From: an uncultured Clostridia bacterium
GTDB taxonomy: Bacteria > Bacillota > Clostridia > Lachnospirales > Anaerotignaceae
Assembly (NCBI GenBank): GCA_947036475.1
Contig: CAMQRG010000084.1
Location: 1-8,281, forward strand
Length of the DNA: 8,281 nucleotides
Direction of reading: 5' to 3'
Shown here: positions 1 through 5,241 of the stretch, in pieces
Layout of the letters: each line of letters opens with the position of its first letter
Position numbering within the stretch: the stretch's first letter is position 1
The notes under the pieces: generated by a model
The model's database searches: none
Told to the model about the DNA's origin: nothing
The model's input: only the letters and a program-made list of their open reading frames with translations
Position numbers and translations under genes: made by a program

Positions 1-25
1 TATCATAAAATCTTTGTTTCGGACA

Positions 26-60
26 CTCCCCACTGCTACGCCTCAGTAGCTGATGGAGGG
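26..60. repeat. imperfect inverted repeat
   Basis: A 5-bp perfect core, GCTAC (35-39) with GTAGC (46-50) around a GCCTCA loop, is extended by a broken outer stem: CCA (30-32) with TGG (54-56), and CTC (26-28) with GGG (58-60, one G-U pair). No T-run follows directly on either strand, so it is not an obvious terminator. It lies beyond the valS terminator and could be an intergenic repeat or the edge of a neighbouring structure outside the window. No function is assigned. Confidence 0.35.
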
Positions 61-95
61 GGCTTTGCGGAAACCTGTCTGCAAAAAATATGCCG

Positions 96-145
96 CCTGA
101 AAAAGCGGCGGGAGCCAGATGGGAGCTTCCGCCGTTTTTGTGTTT
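96..145 (-). terminator. bidirectional rho-independent terminator after valS
   Basis: CGGCGG (106-111) pairs with CCGCCG (129-134). An inner AGC/GCT pair extends the stem. On the minus strand the stem is followed by a T5 tract (complement of A100-A104), as needed to end valS, whose stop codon is at 153-155. On the plus strand it is followed by T5 at 135-139 and a second T-run at 143-147, so it could also stop transcription entering from the left. Confidence 0.8.
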
Positions 146-152
146 TTACATA

Positions 153-2786
153 TTATTTCTGCATCTGCGCAAGGCGTTCTTCTACCTGTGCAAGAATTGC
201 TTTATATTTTTCTTCCTTCGCGCGTTCTTCCTCAATCACGTTCTGCGGAGCCTTTGCCACAAAGCCCTGATTGGACAGTTTTTTCTCTACGCGCTCCACT
301 TCTTTGCGCATCTTTTCGCGCTCTTTTTCCAGACGTTCGATTTCCTTTTCGATATCAACCAGCTCTGCCAGCGGCATATAGACCGTTGCATCTGTCAATG
401 CGACAGAAACGGCATCTTCGCCTACATCTGTTTTATCGGACTGTACCAGCACTTCGCTGGCATGGGCAAGCGTCTTAAAGAACACTTTGGAACGTTCAAA
501 AATATCGCGTACATCCTCTTTTTCGGAAACAACGAATACCTGCACTTTTTTGGAGGGTGCGACATTCATTTCCGCGCGGACATTACGAATACCGCGGACA
601 GCTTCTTTGACAGCGTCAATTTCCCGCTCATTTTCCTTGTAGTTCCATTCTTCTTTATAAATGGGCCACTGGGAAATCATGATGCTTTCTTCCGTATTCT
701 GGATATGCAGGAACAGTTCTTCCGTAATAAACGGCATGAAGGGGTGGAGCAGTTTCAGCGCGTTTATCAATACGGTTTTCAGCGTCCAGAGTGCGGCCTC
801 CCTTGTAGTATCTTCCTGATTATACAGGCGGGGCTTTACCATTTCGATATACCAGTCGCAGAATTCATCCCAAAGGAAATCATAAACCTTCTGCGCGGCA
901 AGGCCGAGTTCGTAATGCTCCATATTTTCCGTTACGTCCTTCGCCAGTGTATTCACTTTGGACAATATCCATTTATCGGCAGAGGTCAGCATGAGCAGGC
1001 GCGTTTCTTCCTTTTCATCCATATTCATCAGAACAAAGCGGACTGCGTTCCACATTTTGTTGCAGAAATTCCGGCAGTTGTCCAGACGTTCCCAATAGAA
1101 ACGCATATCATTGCCGGGTGCGTTGCCCGTAATGAGCATAAGCCGCAGAGGATCCGCGCCGTAGTTTTTGATAACTTCCAGAGGGTCGATGCCGTTGCCG
1201 AGGGATTTGGAGAATTTCCTGCCCTGGTCATCACGAATCAGGCCATGAATCAGCACGTCATGGAATGGGATTTTGCCCATCTGCTCCATGCCGGAGAATA
1301 CCATGCGGATTACCCAGAAGAATATGATATCATAGCCGGTTACCAATGTGCTGGTCGGGTAGAAATGCTTGAGTTCTTCTGTATTTTCGGGCCAGCCCAG
1401 TGTGGAGAACGGCCACAGACCGGAGCTGAACCAGGTATCCAGCGTGTCTTCGTCCTGTTTGATATTGGCGGAGCCGCATTTTTCGCATTTGCCGGGGTCG
1501 TGCTTGGAAACCGTAATATGCCCGCAGTCTGCACAGTAGTAGGCAGGAATGCGGTGGCCCCACCAAATCTGGCGGGAAATGCACCAGTCGCGGATATTTT
1601 CCAGCCAATGCATATACGTTTTGCCGAAACGGGGCGGCACGATATTCAGTTCGCCATTCTGGTAAACTTCCATTGCGGGCTTTGCCAAATCTTCCATGCG
1701 CACGAACCATTGCAGTTTAATCATGGGTTCAATGGGCGTGTTGCAGCGTTCATGACAGCCAACAGCGTGGGAGATATCCTCAATTTCCACAAGGTAGCCT
1801 TCTTCTTTCAGACGTTCCACCATGCGCTTCCGGGCTTCCATACGGTCCAGACCGGCATATTCGCCGGCGTTTTCGTTCATTGTGCCGTCATCGTTCATGA
1901 CGCAGATGCGCGGCAAATCATGCCGCAGACCGACTTCAAAGTCATTCGGGTCGTGCGCGGGTGTGATTTTTACAACACCTGTCCCGAATTCCATATCTAC
2001 ATAAGAATCCGCCACAATGGGAACTTCATGGTTCAGTACAGGAACCAGGCATTTTTTACCGACCAGATGTTTATAGCGTTCATCCTCGGGATTGACTGCG
2101 ACAGCCGTATCGCCGAGTATGGTTTCAGGGCGCGTGGTTGCCAGACGCAGACGTTCGTCTGTGCCGACAATGGGATATTCTACATGGTAGAAATGCGCCG
2201 CCGTATCAATATGGTTAACCTCCGCATCGGAAATTGTCGTCTGGCATTCCGGACACCAGTTGATAATCTTTTCCCCGCGGTAGATATAGCCTTTTTCATA
2301 CAGGCTGCAAAAGGTTTCCAGAACTGCGTCGGAACAGCCTTCGTCCATTGTAAAACGCACCCTGTCCCAATCGCAGGAGCAGCCCAGTTTGTGCAGCTGG
2401 TTCAGTATGATGCCGCCATATTCCTCTTTCCATTCCCAGACGCGCTTCAAAAAGCCTTCCCTGCCGACGTCTGCCTTTGTCAGCCCTTCCTCTGCCATTT
2501 TCTGTGCGACCTTCACTTCTGTGGAGATGCTGGCATGGTCGATGCCGGGCACCCAGAGCGCGTTAAAGCCTGCCATGCGTTTCCAGCGAATCAGAATATC
2601 CTGCATGGTGTTATCCAGTGCGTGCCCCATGTGCAGCTGCCCGGTGATATTCGGGGGCGGCATTACGATGCAGTAGGGTTTTTTGCTTCTATCGACTTCT
2701 GTGTGGAAATATTTCCGTTCCATCCATGTTTCATAGAGCCGTTCCTCAATCGCAGAGGGGTCGAAATTTTTTGCCAACTCTTTCAT
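153..2786 (-). CDS. valS: valine--tRNA ligase (ValRS)
   Basis: Cytoplasmic class I aminoacyl-tRNA synthetase that activates valine with ATP and charges tRNA-Val. It is 877 residues, the usual bacterial length (about 880). In order: the PPPNITG stretch and HMGH (the HIGH signature) at residues 43-55; the CP1 editing domain, which clears mischarged threonine, starting near ATTRPET (216-222) and including AHDPNDFEVG; a zinc-ribbon-like pair C418/C421 and C434/C437; WFSSGLWPF; KFSKS at 524-528 as the KMSKS loop; the anticodon-binding domain; and a C-terminal charged coiled coil (about the last 65 residues), the family's tRNA-binding arm. The ATG at 2784-2786 is fixed by an AGGAGG site (2794-2799) 7 nt upstream. 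It is transcribed away from minD and controlled by the T-box leader at 2999-3266. No defects are seen. Confidence 0.97.
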   Translation of the reverse strand: MKELAKNFDPSAIEERLYETWMERKYFHTEVDRSKKPYCIVMPPPNITGQLHMGHALDNTMQDILIRWKRMAGFNALWVPGIDHASISTEVKVAQKMAEEGLTKADVGREGFLKRVWEWKEEYGGIILNQLHKLGCSCDWDRVRFTMDEGCSDAVLETFCSLYEKGYIYRGEKIINWCPECQTTISDAEVNHIDTAAHFYHVEYPIVGTDERLRLATTRPETILGDTAVAVNPEDERYKHLVGKKCLVPVLNHEVPIVADSYVDMEFGTGVVKITPAHDPNDFEVGLRHDLPRICVMNDDGTMNENAGEYAGLDRMEARKRMVERLKEEGYLVEIEDISHAVGCHERCNTPIEPMIKLQWFVRMEDLAKPAMEVYQNGELNIVPPRFGKTYMHWLENIRDWCISRQIWWGHRIPAYYCADCGHITVSKHDPGKCEKCGSANIKQDEDTLDTWFSSGLWPFSTLGWPENTEELKHFYPTSTLVTGYDIIFFWVIRMVFSGMEQMGKIPFHDVLIHGLIRDDQGRKFSKSLGNGIDPLEVIKNYGADPLRLMLITGNAPGNDMRFYWERLDNCRNFCNKMWNAVRFVLMNMDEKEETRLLMLTSADKWILSKVNTLAKDVTENMEHYELGLAAQKVYDFLWDEFCDWYIEMVKPRLYNQEDTTREAALWTLKTVLINALKLLHPFMPFITEELFLHIQNTEESIMISQWPIYKEEWNYKENEREIDAVKEAVRGIRNVRAEMNVAPSKKVQVFVVSEKEDVRDIFERSKVFFKTLAHASEVLVQSDKTDVGEDAVSVALTDATVYMPLAELVDIEKEIERLEKEREKMRKEVERVEKKLSNQGFVAKAPQNVIEEERAKEEKYKAILAQVEERLAQMQK

Positions 2787-2998
2787 GCGTTTTCCTCCTG
2801 TTTTCAGAACCGGTTCAGTATCTTGGGAAATGCCGGATTTGCCTGAATTCTGCCGTCAGACAAAGAGAATTTTTCGCAGGAATACTGTGAGTATTTCAAG
2901 AAAAATTACCAAAGTATGGCGGTGAAAGGCTGGGGAAGACGACGTTTCAAAAGGTGCTGAACTGGTTCTTATATTTTTGTTTGCGCGGAAATGCCTGC
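2787..2998 (-). other. extended valS 5' UTR between T-box terminator and start codon
   Basis: About 210 nt of leader separate the T-box terminator from valS, longer than I expect for T-box genes. It holds two near-identical palindromic sites, GAACCGGTTC (2807-2816) and GAACTGGTTC (2959-2968). In wider form, AGAACCGGTTCAG (2806-2818) and CTGAACTGGTTCT (2957-2969) are inverted copies of each other with one mismatch, able to pair across 138 nt just upstream of the valS ribosome-binding site. I find no convincing gene here on either strand. Confidence 0.5.
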
Positions 2999-3039
2999 AA
3001 AAAGAAAAAGCCTCCGCCCTTCTGAAAGGACGAACGCTC
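2999..3039 (-). terminator. T-box leader intrinsic terminator
   Basis: Read on the minus strand, CGTCCTT (3026-3032) pairs with AAGGGCG (3015-3021) around a TCAG loop. An imperfect lower stem follows and then the tract TTTTTCTTTTT (2999-3009). The CCTTT of the 5' arm is the same segment that pairs with AAAGG of the T-box, so terminator and antiterminator exclude each other. This is the expected transcriptional off-switch when tRNA-Val is charged. Confidence 0.85.
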
Positions 3040-3266
3040 GCGGTACCACCTTTGTTCCCACCCAAAAAGGCGGACACTCTGCGGCCGTTAACGGGGCCAG
3101 CCGTTTCCGCTTACACAGGATTCCTTCAGCGGAACAACTCCAAAGCTACCTTCCGCACCTGTTTTTACAGGGGGCCTTTCAGCCGGTGAACCCCCCTCTC
3201 TGGGAAAACGATGGCACGTACTCCTCTTTTTCATTGTTTTTTGCAGTTTCCACAATACTTTTATAC
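2999..3266 (-). promoter_or_regulatory. T-box riboswitch, tRNA-Val responsive
   Basis: Leader RNA that binds uncharged tRNA and allows readthrough into valS when valine is short. The T-box core AAGGTGGTACCGCG lies at 3039-3052 (minus strand); its UGGU bulge matches an ACCA acceptor end. Upstream in the transcript are an AGTACG motif and an AGAGAG bulge (3196-3201), both usual in stem I. The specifier side carries GGAAGGTAGC, with GUA at 3147-3149 as the probable valine codon. A terminator overlaps the 3' arm of the antiterminator. Leader start, core, specifier and terminator come in the expected order and fit the downstream gene. The exact specifier is inferred from position rather than from a folded model. 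Confidence 0.92.
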
Positions 3267-3272
3267 CACAAA

Positions 3273-3301
3273 ATTTTATTCAGTTTCGCTAAATTTGTCA
3301 A
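3273..3301 (-). promoter_or_regulatory. sigma-A-type promoter for the valS T-box transcript
   Basis: On the minus strand a perfect TTGACA (3296-3301) is followed by a 17-nt spacer and TAAAAT (3273-3278, 5 of 6 to consensus). The start point should fall near 3266, just before the T-box stem I. A second -10-like TATAAA lies at 3260-3265 and is the weaker choice. Confidence 0.8.
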
Positions 3302-3395
3302 TAGTTTTTTGTAAAAAAGTTTATCCGGCGGGAAAACGGAAGAATATTTTTATACCATAAATAATGTAAAAATCAGGAAGTATGCATATTTCCGC

Positions 3396-3424
3396 TTGCA
3401 ATCTTTCCGGCAGTATCATATAAT
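3396..3424 (+). promoter_or_regulatory. sigma-A-type promoter for the candidate small RNA
   Basis: TTGCAA (3396-3401, 4 of 6 to consensus), a 17-nt spacer and a perfect TATAAT (3419-3424). Predicted start near 3431, only a few nucleotides before the first hairpin. It is divergent from the valS promoter about 95 bp away, so the two could influence each other. Confidence 0.7.
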
Positions 3425-3430
3425 GGGCTA

Positions 3431-3489
3431 TATGGCAGCTGTTTCCAGCTGCTTTGACTGTTCCGGGGCGAGCGGAGCAGTCTTTTTTT
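3431..3489 (+). ncRNA. candidate small RNA of two hairpins with terminator
   Basis: Directly after a good promoter come two consecutive hairpins. The first is GCAGCTG (3435-3441), loop TTTC, CAGCTGC (3446-3452). The second is GACTGTTCCG (3456-3465), loop GGGCGAG, CGGAGCAGTC (3473-3482), a 10-bp stem with one G-U pair, followed immediately by T7 (3483-3489). The second hairpin is a textbook rho-independent terminator, but no gene ends here: valS runs the other way and minD starts 230 bp further on. The simplest reading is an independent RNA of about 60 nt. The alternative is a leader attenuator of minD, with partial readthrough. I do not recognise an RNA family. A 63-codon open frame crosses it but has no ribosome-binding site. 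Confidence 0.55.
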
Positions 3490-3707
3490 ATGACGGCGGG
3501 GCTGCTCTGTATGCAGATTTTCACCCTGAGAAGACCGTGCTTTCCGCTTTTTGTCGGAAATTCGGAAAACTTCTTTCAAAATGCTAAAAAAAATGAGTGC
3601 AAAACCGGCATATTTTTGTTAATATAGGAATATATATGATATTTTCCCGAAGATAAGGAAAACGCCTGTCCTCGGCTTGAAAAATGTAGCAAAATCTACT
3701 CTGAGAT
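3490..3707 (+). other. AT-rich gap before minD
   Basis: No convincing gene. It contains a small hairpin TTTCCG (3541-3546) with CGGAAA (3555-3560), and an AT-rich stretch around 3611-3645 where TTGTTA (3616-3621) precedes TATATATGATAT, a weak candidate promoter for minD. The segment looks like a leader or promoter region. minC, which I would expect on this side of minD, is not present. Confidence 0.4.
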
Positions 3708-3721
3708 TAGGGGGAACATGA

Positions 3722-4519
3722 ATGAGTGAAGTAATCGTAATTACCAGCGGCAAAGGCGGCGTCGGCAAAACCACGACTACCGCAAACCTTGGCTGCGGGC
3801 TGGCTGTATTAGGCAAAAAGGTAGCTCTGGTGGACGCGGATATCGGTCTGAGAAACCTTGACGTTGTAATGGGGCTGGAAAACCGGATTGTATATGACCT
3901 TGTGGACGTTGTGGAGGGCAATTGCCGTCTGAAACAGGGACTCATCAAGGACAAGCGTTTTGACGGGCTGTTTTTGCTGCCCGCTGCACAGACGCGGGAC
4001 AAAGATGCCGTTTCCCCTGAGCAGATGCAGAAACTCTGCGACAGCCTGCGGGAAGAAGGCTTTGACTTTATCCTGATTGACTGCCCTGCCGGTATCGAAC
4101 AGGGCTTCAAAAACGCTATCGCGGGAGCGGACAAGGCTGTTGTTGTAACAACGCCGGAGGTTTCTGCTGTGCGTGACGCGGACCGCATCATCGGGCTTTT
4201 GGAGGCAAACGGGCTGGCAAATCCGACGCTGATACTGAACCGTCTGCGCATCGACCTCGTGCAGCGCGGCGATATGATGAATATTCAAGATGTTACGGAG
4301 ATTCTCGCGGTGGATATTCTGGGCGTTGTGCCTGACGATGAAAGCATCGTTATTGCGACGAACAAGGGCGAGCCTTCCGTCAACACTACGGAATCCCGCG
4401 CGGGACAGGCTTACCGCAATATCGTTCAGCGGCTTCTGGGTGAGGACGTACCCATCATGTCCTTTGAACAGGCCCCGGAATCTTTCATGGATAAGCTGAA
4501 AAAGCTCTTTAAGAACTGA
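3722..4519 (+). CDS. minD: septum site-determining ATPase MinD
   Basis: ParA/MinD-type ATPase that binds the membrane in its ATP form, recruits MinC to block FtsZ away from mid-cell and is released by MinE. It is 265 residues (family about 265-270). The deviant Walker A GKGGVGKTT lies at residues 10-18 with signature K11 and catalytic-site K16. The switch I stretch DADIGLRNLD lies at 38-47. Walker B, ILIDCPAG, includes D120. The C-terminus MDKLKKLFKN is a short amphipathic helix fitting the membrane-targeting sequence. The start at 3722 is supported by a TAGGGGG site (3708-3714) 7 nt upstream. An ATG at 3718 is out of frame. minE follows after 35 nt, so they are probably co-transcribed. No defect is visible. 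The lack of minC next door is unusual. Confidence 0.97.
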   Translation: MSEVIVITSGKGGVGKTTTTANLGCGLAVLGKKVALVDADIGLRNLDVVMGLENRIVYDLVDVVEGNCRLKQGLIKDKRFDGLFLLPAAQTRDKDAVSPEQMQKLCDSLREEGFDFILIDCPAGIEQGFKNAIAGADKAVVVTTPEVSAVRDADRIIGLLEANGLANPTLILNRLRIDLVQRGDMMNIQDVTEILAVDILGVVPDDESIVIATNKGEPSVNTTESRAGQAYRNIVQRLLGEDVPIMSFEQAPESFMDKLKKLFKN

Positions 4520-4554
4520 GCCGGGACAGAATAAGGACGAAAGGATGTGTTTCG

Positions 4555-4845
4555 ATGGACATTTTAAACTTTCTGCGCAAGAAAAATGCCCAGCCTTCCG
4601 GCACAGTGGCGAAAGACAGACTGAAGCTGGTGCTGGTGCATGATCGGGTAAACTGTTCTTCTCATGTTCTGGAAATGCTGAAAAACGATATTATAAAGGT
4701 CATTTCCAATTACATGGAGATTGACGAGGAAGAACTGGATATCCAGATCACGCAGACGCAGACGGAGGATAACGCGGGGACAGTGCCTGTGCTTTACGCG
4801 AATATCCCGATAAAGAGCATGCGCAAATCCAATCAGGAGGACTGA
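4555..4845 (+). CDS. minE: cell division topological specificity factor MinE
   Basis: Small partner of MinD that stimulates its ATPase and drives MinD off the membrane, so that division inhibition is confined to the poles. It is 96 residues, slightly longer than the 88 of E. coli. The N-terminus MDILNFLRKK is the amphipathic membrane-binding helix. Residues about 19-50 (AKDRLKLVLVHDR to NDIIKVIS) match the anti-MinD contact helix and first beta strand. MEIDEEELDIQI matches the topological specificity domain. The start follows an AAGGA site (4541-4545). Having MinE rather than a DivIVA/MinJ arrangement suggests a dynamic MinDE system of the kind found in many Clostridia. The last ~12 residues are charged and family-variable. 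Confidence 0.95.
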   Translation: MDILNFLRKKNAQPSGTVAKDRLKLVLVHDRVNCSSHVLEMLKNDIIKVISNYMEIDEEELDIQITQTQTEDNAGTVPVLYANIPIKSMRKSNQED

Positions 4846-4898
4846 CGCGCCGAGCCGGTGATGCGGCAGGCGTAAAGGCGTCCCATACATACGAGGAA

Positions 4899-4945
4899 AA
4901 AAGGCCTTCCGCGCAGGTTTATCGCCGAAGGTCTTTTCGGGTTTC
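4899..4945 (+). terminator. terminator-like hairpin after minE
   Basis: An 11-bp stem pairs AAAAGGCCTTC (4899-4909) with GAAGGTCTTTT (4927-4937), with one G-U pair. The loop carries a short GCG/CGC pairing. The 3' arm ends in TCTTTT followed by CGGGTTTC, a modest T tract. It lies 54 nt after the minE stop and could end or weaken transcription before rodA. Confidence 0.5.
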
Positions 4946-4948
4946 TAA

Positions 4949-4996
4949 AGACCTTGGGGACGCCGTCCCCAATACCCCTGCAAGGGGCTTAGGTCT
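4949..4996. repeat. inverted-repeat element with three-way-junction fold
   Basis: Three nested perfect pairings: outer AGACCT (4949-4954) with AGGTCT (4991-4996); first arm GGGGAC (4956-4961), loop GCC, GTCCCC (4965-4970); second arm CCCCT (4975-4979), loop GCA, AGGGG (4983-4987). Together they form a compact three-way junction of 48 nt. The symmetry lets it fold on either strand, including as single-stranded DNA. I do not recognise a known family. Confidence 0.6.
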
Positions 4997-5003
4997 CCGC
5001 TCT

Positions 5004-5055
5004 GCTCCGGTCGGCGCTGGGCGAAGCTCCCCCGGAGCTTCAGCGCCCCTTGACC
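5004..5055. repeat. long bulged inverted repeat with an alternative pairing
   Basis: GGCGCTG (5013-5019) pairs with CAGCGCC (5041-5047). Directly inside, after a GGCG bulge, AAGCTCC (5024-5030) pairs with GGAGCTT (5034-5040) around CCC. GGTC (5009-5012) with GACC (5052-5055) closes the base. A competing pairing exists: GCTCCGG (5004-5010) with CCGGAGC (5032-5038), which would break the inner stem and occupy part of the basal one. Confidence 0.6.
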
Positions 5056-5061
5056 TGATTT

Positions 5062-5083
5062 CAGCCGCATATACATGCGGCTG
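5062..5083. repeat. 9-bp perfect hairpin
   Basis: CAGCCGCAT (5062-5070) pairs with ATGCGGCTG (5075-5083) around an ATAC loop. No T-run follows at once, although TTTTTG appears at 5094-5099. It may be a REP-like unit or part of the surrounding structured region. Confidence 0.6.
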
Positions 5084-5122
5084 GTATATAGGATTTTTGT
5101 TTCTGCAATACTTTATATATTT

Positions 5123-5139
5123 GCAAAACGTAGTTTTGC
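5123..5139. repeat. 7-bp perfect hairpin
   Basis: GCAAAAC (5123-5129), loop GTA, GTTTTGC (5133-5139). It sits just after the AT-rich stretch TTTATATATT (5112-5121), which holds TATATT (5116-5121), a possible -10 for rodA without a convincing -35. If that promoter is real, the hairpin would be at the 5' end of the rodA transcript or overlap its start. Confidence 0.5.
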
Positions 5140-5156
5140 GCAGTAAAGTTCTTTGC

Positions 5157-5180
5157 CCCGCTTTCTTTCAAGAAAGCGGG
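5157..5180. repeat. 11-bp perfect inverted repeat
   Basis: CCCGCTTTCTT (5157-5167) with AAGAAAGCGGG (5170-5180), separated by 2 nt (in practice a 10-bp stem with a 4-nt loop). It is followed by CGGGG rather than a T-run, so it is not a standard terminator. It abuts the next GC-rich repeat and lies 60 bp before rodA. Confidence 0.6.
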
Positions 5181-5187
5181 CGGGGTT

Positions 5188-5202
5188 TGGGGCGGCGCCC
5201 CA
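5188..5202. repeat. GC-rich palindrome before rodA
   Basis: TGGGGCG (5188-5194) and CGCCCCA (5196-5202) flank a single G. As RNA this would fold as a 5-bp stem with a CGGCG loop. It is followed by GGGTTTTACTCTTTTTAATCTTTT, so a weak terminator or attenuator just ahead of the rodA ribosome-binding site is possible. From memory, GGTTTGGGGCGGCGCCCC-like stretches recur between genes in gut Clostridia; I cannot verify that here. Confidence 0.45.
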
Positions 5203-5241
5203 GGGTTTTACTCTTTTTAATCTTTTCTGGAGGAAAGCTGT

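Noticed and set aside
90..2846. 918-codon open frame on the plus strand covering all of valS
   Set aside because: It is the antisense of a clear, full-length valyl-tRNA synthetase. The translation is rich in Phe, His and Cys with no domain I recognise, and has no ribosome-binding site. Long antisense frames arise from codon bias in the sense gene.
2856..3077. 73-codon minus-strand frame in the valS leader
   Set aside because: It runs through the T-box core and terminator, which are functional RNA. No ribosome-binding site or family match.
3396..3587. 63-codon plus-strand frame across the candidate small RNA
   Set aside because: Its first ATG lies in the promoter -35/-10 region, there is no ribosome-binding site, and a strong terminator falls inside it. 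A real peptide is possible but unsupported.
3619..4251. 210-codon minus-strand frame over minD
   Set aside because: Antisense shadow of minD. Ser/Arg/Thr-rich low-complexity translation, no ribosome-binding site.
4855..5241. CRISPR-like array in the minE-rodA gap
   Set aside because: The inverted repeats differ from one another in sequence and length, and there is no repeated unit with regular spacers.
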